Positions 14,516-18,769 of a stretch of 18,769 nucleotides of DNA are shown one piece after another. The notes below the pieces were generated by a model that saw only the letters and a program-made list of their open reading frames with translations, had not been told where the DNA came from and made no database searches. The DNA is from UBA10133 sp964348455 (GTDB lineage: Bacteria > Patescibacteriota > Microgenomatia > UBA1400 > MFAQ01), in the NCBI GenBank assembly GCA_964348455.1, contig CAYGCQ010000024.1:1-18769 (forward strand), in the 5' to 3' direction. The position numbers were made by a program, and so were the translations under genes. Each line of letters starts with the position of its first letter. The stretch's first letter is position 1.

Positions 14516-15922
14516 CTATTTAAATTTACAGAAGCATTCCCAAATTTTTACCATTGCCAGAGTGTCTAACCCGCAATATTTTAAGAGAGATTCGGTGGTT
14601 TTCTCTTTTTCTACCTGATCAGAGCTATTAATCATCTCCCACCAAGCAATCATGGCCATATCCCCCTTATTGATTGGTAAATCTTTATAACTAAGCTCCG
14701 GAACCATTACAGGTAGGACGTTTTTAATTGACCAGCTACCTCTAAAGTCTGGGTGGAGATAGTAGCCCTTAGATACAATTTCCATCAGATCGAACATACG
14801 ATTGTTTATATCTAATAGAAAGTCTTTGTACTCCGAGAATTGCTCTGCCATTTCTTTGTTTCGACCTCCTTCAAATGCCTTGTTCCAGACAATGACTGAC
14901 CCAGTACCACTGATTCGACTTTGAAGGTGCTTTACAAGCTCCCTGGCAGGATCGCCGGGTTCGGTTGCCACATATTCCTCATGCTGAATATCTTGACTAT
15001 TACTGCTAACTATATGGAGCGAATACTGAAATACCATTTTCTGGTATGGTTTTTGCCCTTTGTAGAGTGGCATGGCTTCGTCATATGTTTCGTAGTCCAG
15101 GAAATATAACGGGTACGTAAGCCCATGTAATAGGCCTTGGATCGTCAATTTGTCGATAAATGGTGTCTTACTTTGCATGACATCTACGATCTTCTGTTGC
15201 TTTGGGGTAAAGGTGAAATTGAGGTCAATATCGTCGATTGCAATCGTTTTAGCTTCTTCAAGCTCCCGGCGCTTTTTCGGAGTGAGATTGGGAATATTGT
15301 AGATTGAGTATCGTGGTAAGTCGGGGTGACATAGATTCATACACGTACAGCACTTTGGATTGAGACAGTTGAGTAAGGTGTCAGAGCTGTCCGATTTTAC
15401 AATTTGTAGTGCCTCCCTCATTTGCGAGAGAACTGTAGGGGCCATTTCGTTGATGTCTTTTGTTACGTCTGGCACTGTAAATAACTGTTCTATGTCGAGA
15501 GAATCGCCCCGAACATACTCGTTGTTTAGGAGTATTAAGTAGATCGATCCAATTGTGAGAGTATCTCCGATGACAATAGATTGGAATGTGGCGTCTGGTA
15601 AATGATCTTTCTTCTCTGAAGTTGAGCTTTTTATTTCGTAGACATCATAGGTATCAGTGTCTAGGTCATGGATAATTCCATCAGCCCGCGATTGATATTC
15701 GCCCGACACATATGTATGTTGCCACAAAAGTTGGGCATGGTTGTATTTGGGGAGAACGTATTGTATGAGGTAGTCATGCGCAACTTTTTCGACCTCATAT
15801 CCTTGCTTCATGAGATGCTGATCATAGGTAGAAGGCACAGTTATTTGCAACTTTCCATGCTCTTTTGCCCATAAGTGCATTGGTGCCTCAAGAAACAGAA
15901 GAAAATCTGACTTCGTCAACAT
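14516..15922 (-). CDS. DUF2779 nuclease (Cas4-like plus DEDD exonuclease-like)
   Basis: The protein has 468 aa. The N-terminal ~200 residues resemble a RecB/Cas4-type nuclease: D81 in SRADGII, E96-I-K98, and a cysteine cluster (C186, C191, C192, C194, C198) that could hold an Fe-S cluster. The C-terminal half is DUF2779, an RNase-H-like fold with FLDYETYDEAMP (D276, E278), KPYQKMVFQYSLH, a WNKAFE segment and a final YCGLDTLAM, matching a DEDD-type 3'-5' exonuclease. It is not accompanied by cas1, cas2 or a CRISPR array, so it is not a CRISPR Cas4. A perfect TATAAT (15930-15935, minus) ends 7 nt before the ATG, suggesting a leaderless transcript. The cellular role of the family is unsettled; DNA repair or defence is plausible. 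Confidence 0.88.
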   Translation of the reverse strand: MLTKSDFLLFLEAPMHLWAKEHGKLQITVPSTYDQHLMKQGYEVEKVAHDYLIQYVLPKYNHAQLLWQHTYVSGEYQSRADGIIHDLDTDTYDVYEIKSSTSEKKDHLPDATFQSIVIGDTLTIGSIYLILLNNEYVRGDSLDIEQLFTVPDVTKDINEMAPTVLSQMREALQIVKSDSSDTLLNCLNPKCCTCMNLCHPDLPRYSIYNIPNLTPKKRRELEEAKTIAIDDIDLNFTFTPKQQKIVDVMQSKTPFIDKLTIQGLLHGLTYPLYFLDYETYDEAMPLYKGQKPYQKMVFQYSLHIVSSNSQDIQHEEYVATEPGDPARELVKHLQSRISGTGSVIVWNKAFEGGRNKEMAEQFSEYKDFLLDINNRMFDLMEIVSKGYYLHPDFRGSWSIKNVLPVMVPELSYKDLPINKGDMAMIAWWEMINSSDQVEKEKTTESLLKYCGLDTLAMVKIWECFCKFK

Positions 15923-15929
15923 ATGCTGT

Positions 15930-15935
15930 ATTATA
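15930..15935 (-). promoter_or_regulatory. -10 box of the DUF2779 gene
   Basis: TATAAT (minus strand) ends 7 nt before the ATG at 15922. There is no Shine-Dalgarno sequence, so leaderless initiation is predicted. Confidence 0.55.
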
Positions 15936-15971
15936 GCCGATAATTAACGTCGTGAGGATTTTAAATTGATA

Positions 15972-16559
15972 TTATTCAAATTTTTCAAGGTGTATATCAG
16001 CACACCGTTGGAGAAAATTTGCTTGGTAATTGGCGTCGTTTCGTAACAGCCGTGCTTTATACTCTTCAAATGCTAGATTCAAATCGTGTATCAAACGAGG
16101 GTTATAGATTCTGAGGTGGTGGTTGACTCCAATTAGTACTAGCTCCACTCCACAATCCTTGGTAAGGATATTACTCGTGTATCCAGCTATATCGTCTACG
16201 CCATAGATTGTGAAGTTTATGTCAATAGTATGACCTGCTGCAGTGTAAGTCTTTATTAAATATTCATGCGTCATTCCACATCGTAAACTATCATATGCTC
16301 CGGTAGTTAGCGTTTGAAGTTGGGTAAATATCGATTGATATGGTGGAGAGAAGAGGTTTTGAAATGCAAAATTAAATCTTCGTGAAGCATGTCCTCGCCT
16401 AGTATCCGGAACAAAATAAGATCCAAGTACTTCTATATAATTAAAGATGCCCATAGCCACAAGAAAGTTTGCTTTTGCATCAAGTGTAGATCGTGTCAAA
16501 TCTGCTATGATCCATCGTTGCATTTTTTCAAATCGCTCAAAGTATCCGTCAAAAGTCAT
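15972..16559 (-). CDS. HEPN-like protein, 195 aa
   Basis: This all-helical soluble protein has no confident family. Residues 86-102 (GAYDSLRCGMTHEYLIK) contain R93-x4-H98, the RX4-6H signature of HEPN ribonucleases and HEPN-derived domains, set in a helix with the usual flanking Gly and hydrophobics. The N-terminal helices (10-50) could be the first HEPN helices, and the C-terminus (residues ~110-195) adds strands and a basic helix. Its ATG overlaps the stop of the upstream HEPN gene by 4 nt (ATGA), so the two are translationally coupled and probably work as a pair. Likely roles are RNA cleavage in abortive infection or a regulatory partner. The HEPN assignment is by motif and not by fold comparison. 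Confidence 0.6.
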   Translation of the reverse strand: MTFDGYFERFEKMQRWIIADLTRSTLDAKANFLVAMGIFNYIEVLGSYFVPDTRRGHASRRFNFAFQNLFSPPYQSIFTQLQTLTTGAYDSLRCGMTHEYLIKTYTAAGHTIDINFTIYGVDDIAGYTSNILTKDCGVELVLIGVNHHLRIYNPRLIHDLNLAFEEYKARLLRNDANYQANFLQRCADIHLEKFE

Positions 16560-17278
16560 ATTTTTACCTCAAGGAGTTCTTTGACCATTCTATCTGCAAA
16601 TGTAAAAACATCAAACACTGTTTCCCTATCAACAAACTTTTTCGCGAAACCCCAAAGAACGGGGTTTTCTTCAGCGGGAATATCTAACTCTTCCACTTTT
16701 TGTGTATTTACATTGATTTTTTTTATTTTGTTGGCCGCTACTTTTTTGACAATCTTTTTTATGTTGTAGTGTAAATAAGGATTTCTTACTTTATTTTTAA
16801 AACTTTTAAGTGCCTCCTCTTGCCTGTCGTTGATGATGCTTAATCCTTTAGCCTCAATTATTGTCGGGCCAAGCTCCATGTTTTCAATACGATCCCATTC
16901 TTCTTTATCGTAAGCATTGCCGCGTGTTTTTCTCACAATAGCGTGCTTAAGGGAAAATTCTATAAGCACTGCACTTAATGATATGGCTGCCCCGAATTGT
17001 CCAAAGAGTATGCATTCTCGGATCTCGTCATATAAAAAACCGATTGTAGGAATAGCTATCTGCGGGGCCCTGGGGAACTTCTTAATTAGAGTTGTTGACG
17101 CATTTCTTCGTTCGGCGAAAAGCTCATCTAAGAATTGACCTTCAGTTTTCTTAGGTTTTTCATCAAACTTAACCCCTTTTTTCTGAAGGTCTTCAATTGT
17201 TTTTGGACTAGAAATTATATGAGTAGATCCTTTCACGAGTCCTGATAAAAAATCGTCGGCGGTATTCATAGCTTTCAT
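16556..17278 (-). CDS. HEPN-domain protein, 240 aa
   Basis: The first in-frame ATG (17278) gives 240 aa; a TTG at 17305 would add nine residues. The centre (about 75-125) is helical and hydrophobic (FGQFGAAISLSAVLIEFSLK), as in the first HEPN helices. R165-NPYL-H170 forms the R-x4-H motif of HEPN nucleases, followed by a Lys-rich segment (IKKIVKKVAANKIKK) that could bind RNA. The N-terminal ~65 residues are polar and possibly disordered. The stop overlaps the next gene by ATGA, indicating a two-gene operon. A perfect palindrome at 17296-17312 lies directly upstream and may hold its operator. It might be a toxin or abortive-infection RNase, inferred from motif and defence context. Confidence 0.62.
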   Translation of the reverse strand: MKAMNTADDFLSGLVKGSTHIISSPKTIEDLQKKGVKFDEKPKKTEGQFLDELFAERRNASTTLIKKFPRAPQIAIPTIGFLYDEIRECILFGQFGAAISLSAVLIEFSLKHAIVRKTRGNAYDKEEWDRIENMELGPTIIEAKGLSIINDRQEEALKSFKNKVRNPYLHYNIKKIVKKVAANKIKKINVNTQKVEELDIPAEENPVLWGFAKKFVDRETVFDVFTFADRMVKELLEVKI

Positions 17279-17295
17279 TCGCAATGGTACACCTT

Positions 17296-17312
17296 TTAGT
17301 TTCAAAAACTAA
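17296..17312. promoter_or_regulatory. palindrome upstream of the HEPN pair
   Basis: TTAGTTT-CAA-AAACTAA has perfect 7-bp arms around a 3-nt centre. It lies 18-34 bp before the ATG at 17278, where the -35 region would be relative to TACCAT (17284-17289, minus). It is a candidate operator for the two-gene HEPN operon. It contains the alternative TTG start, which argues for the downstream ATG. Confidence 0.45.
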
Positions 17313-17317
17313 TAAGA

Positions 17318-17332
17318 AGGGGTCTGACCCCT
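17318..17332. repeat. REP-like palindrome AGGGGTC-T-GACCCCT
   Basis: This is a near-perfect palindrome with 7-bp arms and a single-base centre. The GGGGTC/GACCCC core is typical of REP-type elements associated with REP-associated tyrosine transposases. No such transposase is in the window, so it may be a relic or an independent repeat. Confidence 0.45.
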
Positions 17333-17333
17333 C

Positions 17334-17392
17334 ATTTTGCAAGGGTTTCCGCTTCGCTTCAATAAACTGCACTTCGTTTGCCCTTGCAAAAT
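17334..17392. repeat. 12-bp perfect inverted repeat around 35 bp
   Basis: ATTTTGCAAGGG (17334-17345) and CCCTTGCAAAAT (17381-17392) match perfectly and enclose 35 bp containing several GCTTCG/ACTTCG units, reminiscent of the loops at 6378-6478. Together with the adjacent REP-like palindrome it forms an imperfect foldback at the island's right side. Confidence 0.5.
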
Positions 17393-17395
17393 TTC

Positions 17396-17468
17396 ACCCT
17401 GCTTGAGGGTTTCCCTGGTATGGGAAGCATGGGCATGCTTCCCAAAAATAAATTATCAGGGAAGACCC
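17396..17468 (+). ncRNA. structured leader with alternative pairings upstream of DUF2958
   Basis: An outer stem pairs 17407-17417 (GGGTTTCCCTG) with 17457-17468 (CAGGGAAGACCC, one bulge). Inside it, GGGAAGCATG (17422-17431) pairs perfectly with CATGCTTCCC (17434-17443). Competing pairings exist: ACCCT (17396-17400) with AGGGT (17406-17410), and TTCCC (17411-17415) with GGGAA (17422-17426). The Shine-Dalgarno sequence of DUF2958 starts 5 nt after the outer stem. This could be a regulatory leader, an attenuator or a fossil of a mobile element. Confidence 0.4.
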
Positions 17469-17491
17469 AAAAGAAAGGAGGTGAAAATAAT

Positions 17492-17806
17492 ATGAAGCTA
17501 TTAACAAAGGAGCTACTTGCAAGATTTGCAAAGGTTGGCAGACAAGAAGAGGTAAAAGACCCGCTAGTTATCGCAAAGTTTTTTAATCCAAGCGGAGCCG
17601 GTACATGGTATGCGACCGAATATGACCCAGAAGAGAAAATATTCTTCGGCTATGTCTCGATTTTTGGAGACTGGAACGACGAATGGGGTTCTTTTTCTCT
17701 GGATGAGCTGGAAAGCTATCGCGGCCAGTTAGGTTTAGGGATAGAGCGAGATCTCTACTTTGGGGAAAAGAGAATTAGTGAGGTTATGCCAAAAGCAAAA
17801 TTATAA
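17492..17806 (+). CDS. DUF2958 domain protein
   Basis: The protein has 104 aa from ATG 17492, with a strong Shine-Dalgarno AAAGGAGGT about 9 nt upstream. Family hallmarks are the MKLLTKELL start, VIAKFFNPSGAGTWYATEY, FGYVSIFGDWNDEWGSFSL, and the ending LGLGIERDLYFGEK. It is full length for the family. DUF2958 proteins are found mainly on plasmids, integrative elements and phages; their activity is unknown, and they are thought to be small cytoplasmic accessory proteins. The longer open frame from 17378 runs through the structured leader and is not used. A GC-rich hairpin and the 37-aa ORF follow on the same strand, so this pair probably moves together. Confidence 0.88.
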   Translation: MKLLTKELLARFAKVGRQEEVKDPLVIAKFFNPSGAGTWYATEYDPEEKIFFGYVSIFGDWNDEWGSFSLDELESYRGQLGLGIERDLYFGEKRISEVMPKAKL

Positions 17807-17811
17807 ATAGT

Positions 17812-17847
17812 GTATCCACCGCGGGGCCCCAACCCCGCGGATGGTAT
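17812..17847 (+). terminator. GC-rich hairpin between DUF2958 and the 37-aa ORF
   Basis: CCGCGGGG (17819-17826) and CCCCGCGG (17833-17840) form a perfect 8-bp stem with a 6-nt loop, and an imperfect outer extension pairs GTATCCA with TGGTATC. No T-tract follows, so full termination is doubtful. It may be a partial terminator or an mRNA-stability element between the two genes. Confidence 0.45.
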
Positions 17848-17865
17848 CCGGGAAAGGAAAAATAT

Positions 17866-17979
17866 ATGATCAGAATTTTACCAGATTTTAAAGGTTATAC
17901 TGTTGATTTAAGACTGCAAGAGTTTCGAAAAATACCGCTTAACGATTTACACGAGTTTATTCCACTCTTAAGTGATTAG
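17866..17979 (+). CDS. 37-aa conserved small protein following DUF2958 (possibly truncated)
   Basis: ATG 17866 is preceded by GGAAAGGAAAAATAT and opens a 37-codon frame ending at TAG 17977. The protein begins MIRILPDFKGYTVDLRLQEF; the core ILPDFxGYTVDxRLxEFRK is a pattern I recall as a small conserved protein in Patescibacteria and plasmid genomes, where it usually continues past EFIP. Here the match stops at about FIP (17956-17964), followed by LLSD and a stop. The 3' end overlaps in antisense the broken methyltransferase-like gene from the right flank (17957-18130), so this is probably the island boundary and the protein may have lost its C-terminus. Confidence 0.6.
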   Translation: MIRILPDFKGYTVDLRLQEFRKIPLNDLHEFIPLLSD

Positions 17980-18130
17980 TGCGCCAATCTGTTTTTGTTC
18001 GAGGCTTAAATGAGCTTTTTAGGAAATAGAAAAATATACCGACATTGAGAATTACGAGTATCCAGTTTACATAGTAATACATATGACCGTAGTCTAACAA
18101 CACATGTATGAAGAAATCGTGAGGATTTAT
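17957..18130 (-). pseudogene. truncated isoprenylcysteine-methyltransferase-like membrane protein
   Basis: A 57-codon frame reads NPHDFFIHVLLDYGHMYY, then one strong transmembrane segment (VNWILVILNVGIFFYFL), then KSSFKPRTKTDWR. That matches, from memory, the N-terminus of isoprenylcysteine carboxyl-methyltransferase-family proteins, which continue after DWR with more membrane helices. Here the homology stops after DWR (to about 17981) and a stop comes eight codons later. There is no valid start codon: the expected position reads ATA (18128-18130). It shares an A with the TAA of the preceding gene exactly as an ATG would in TAATG. Both defects suggest a dead remnant cut by the incoming island. 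Methyltransferase activity cannot survive. Confidence 0.65.
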
Positions 18131-18252
18131 TAATTCTCTTGTTTATTTTCTTCGAGAACTAAATCCATACCACATTTGGGACAGCTTCCAGGTTTGTCCG
18201 ATCTTACTTCGGGATGCATGGGGCATGTATATGTTTGTTGCTTTTCATCCAT
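18130..18252 (-). CDS. small heavy-metal-binding-domain protein (HMBD), 40 aa
   Basis: This 40-aa protein contains YTCPMHPEVRSDKPGSCPKC followed by GMDLV. This is the heavy-metal-binding domain found at the N-terminus of copper P-type ATPases and efflux proteins, with its CPMHP and CPKCGM metal ligands intact. It probably chelates Cu or a related ion in the cytoplasm or at a transporter. Its ATG shares one base with the stop of the upstream HXXEE gene (TAATG), so they form an operon. Its own TAA shares a base with the lost start of the broken methyltransferase-like gene, so originally three or more genes were coupled. Confidence 0.85.
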   Translation of the reverse strand: MDEKQQTYTCPMHPEVRSDKPGSCPKCGMDLVLEENKQEN

Positions 18253-18662
18253 TATGCATCACCACCTTTATTGTTAGATTTCCAATCAGTTATCAACTGC
18301 TTCCAATAAAAGAAGCCGATGAAAGGGTATATTAGCGCTGTAATCATCCCAGGATAATAGCCTCCGGTTAAAAATGCATCGATTGGATGGTGTAGTTCGA
18401 TAAAAAAAATTGTTCCAAATAAAGCGAGGACAAAATACTTCCATCTGCCTCCGATTACCAACAAATATGAGATAAGTAGGAAAACCCAAAACAACAAGTG
18501 TGATATCCAGTAAGTTGCCTGGGGAATTGAGGCGAATAAACTGCTGAAGAAGATCATGTAGCGATCGCTCGGGTAAAATCCGGTGATGATTTCCTCAAGA
18601 CCATGTGCGTAAATAAGCAAAAGCGATATGCCGAGCAATTTTTTAAGTTTAGTTGAAATCAT
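18252..18662 (-). CDS. HXXEE-like integral membrane protein, 136 aa
   Basis: The protein has 136 aa and about four hydrophobic segments (residues 8-20, 45-70, 75-95 and 100-120). The first carries HGLEEIITGF, the H-x2-E-E motif that names the HXXEE family, and a second H-H pair lies in ELHHPIDAF. The family has no proven function; the His/Glu pattern suggests metal or proton handling in the membrane. It is first in an operon with the HMBD protein and the broken methyltransferase-like gene. TACAAT on the minus strand (18671-18676) ends 8 nt before the ATG with no Shine-Dalgarno sequence, so a leaderless mRNA is likely. The family assignment is moderate because it rests on the motif and topology. 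Confidence 0.72.
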   Translation of the reverse strand: MISTKLKKLLGISLLLIYAHGLEEIITGFYPSDRYMIFFSSLFASIPQATYWISHLLFWVFLLISYLLVIGGRWKYFVLALFGTIFFIELHHPIDAFLTGGYYPGMITALIYPFIGFFYWKQLITDWKSNNKGGDA

Positions 18663-18670
18663 GTATATTC

Positions 18671-18676
18671 ATTGTA
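18671..18676 (-). promoter_or_regulatory. -10 box of the HXXEE gene
   Basis: TACAAT on the minus strand ends 8 nt before the ATG at 18662, in the gap after the stop of the upstream hydrolase. There is no Shine-Dalgarno sequence. Confidence 0.45.
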
Positions 18677-18683
18677 CGCAATA

Positions 18684-18769
18684 TTATTTTAAATATCTAT
18701 CAAAAAAATCAAGGGTACTTTTTGAGATCACATCCCAGCCAAGATTTCTAAAATTATGATCTTGGCCGG
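18684..18769 (-). CDS. alpha/beta hydrolase C-terminus (partial)
   Basis: Only the last 27 codons are in the window: GQDHNFRNLGWDVISKSTLD, then FFDRYLK and a stop. DHNF followed by a Trp and a terminal helix of the DFF-x-YL type is the usual ending of alpha/beta hydrolases (dienelactone hydrolase or prolyl-oligopeptidase-like), with His as the catalytic base. The bulk of the gene lies to the right of the window. It ends 21 nt before the start of the HXXEE gene. Confidence 0.65.
   Translation of the reverse strand, partial: GQDHNFRNLGWDVISKSTLDFFDRYLK

Larger units (their letters stand above)
6366..17970. mobile_element. putative integrated defence island carried by a serine recombinase
   Basis: The segment between the hairpin array and the broken right-flank gene contains a serine integrase with accessory small genes, an Xre repressor, an R-M system, a HEPN pair, a kinase fusion, several nucleases and a plasmid-type DUF2958 gene. 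It looks more AT-rich over 9.3-14.5 kb than the flanks. The right border is supported by truncation of a chromosomal-type gene near 17981. The left border is only approximate, and no att direct repeat was found by eye. It may be one element or several nested arrivals. Confidence 0.4.

Noticed and set aside
14516..15922. DUF2779 protein as a CRISPR Cas4
   Set aside because: Only the N-terminal domain resembles Cas4. The C-terminal DUF2779 exonuclease-like domain and the absence of cas1/cas2 point to a stand-alone protein.
1..18769. UGA recoded as Gly (Gracilibacteria/SR1 code)
   Set aside because: TGA terminates several well-defined genes, including both ATGA-coupled pairs, and no conserved protein needs read-through of TGA.

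Overview
The window looks like chromosome of a Candidate Phyla Radiation (Patescibacteria) bacterium, possibly Microgenomates-like. The basis is inference: low GC, dense small genes, many proteins without clear homologues, small conserved proteins flanking a serine recombinase that I associate with this group, and start codons placed only 6-8 nt after bacterial -10 hexamers. TGA is used as a normal stop (for example in the ATGA overlaps at 7339 and 16556), so this is the standard bacterial code and not the UGA-Gly code of Gracilibacteria/SR1.

Left flank, 1-6350, is ordinary chromosomal content. It holds the N-terminal part of an ABC exporter (minus, cut by the window edge), a membrane-anchored CHRD/SodC-like protein, a membrane-anchored dienelactone hydrolase with an intact Cys-Asp-His triad, a small unknown protein, an anchored 396-aa protein of unknown function, a secreted protein with a long Thr-Pro linker, and two small unknown proteins.

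From 6360 to about 17970 the content changes to a putative integrated island of roughly 11.6 kb. It opens with five consecutive hairpins (6378-6518). Next comes an integration module on the plus strand: a PLD-type nuclease, a 60-aa protein, a large serine recombinase and a 73-aa protein, closed by a convergent Xre repressor whose promoter contains a palindromic operator. The rest is mostly a minus-strand defence block. In transcription order this is two ATGA-overlapping proteins that both carry an R-x4-H HEPN motif, a DUF2779 nuclease, a C5-cytosine methyltransferase, an R.NgoFVII-like PLD restriction endonuclease, and a 687-aa fusion of a Ser/Thr kinase to a predicted TIM-barrel with a TGT-like CxCx2Cx29H zinc motif. 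A plus-strand PD-(D/E)XK protein overlaps the 3' end of the kinase fusion tail to tail. Beyond the HEPN pair lie a REP-like inverted-repeat cluster, a structured leader, a DUF2958 gene and a 37-aa conserved small ORF.

Right flank, 17957-18769, reads on the minus strand: an alpha/beta-hydrolase C-terminus (partial), an HXXEE-type membrane protein, a 40-aa heavy-metal-binding-domain protein, and the first ~50 residues of an isoprenylcysteine-methyltransferase-like membrane protein. That last gene is cut off where the small plus-strand ORF of the island begins, and its start codon appears to have mutated from ATG to ATA. This marks the most convincing island boundary.

The likeliest overall reading is a recombinase-borne defence island (R-M system, HEPN pair, kinase fusion with adjacent nuclease) inserted between housekeeping genes of a small-genome bacterium. 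The most unusual item is the kinase / TGT-like fusion paired with the PD-(D/E)XK protein.
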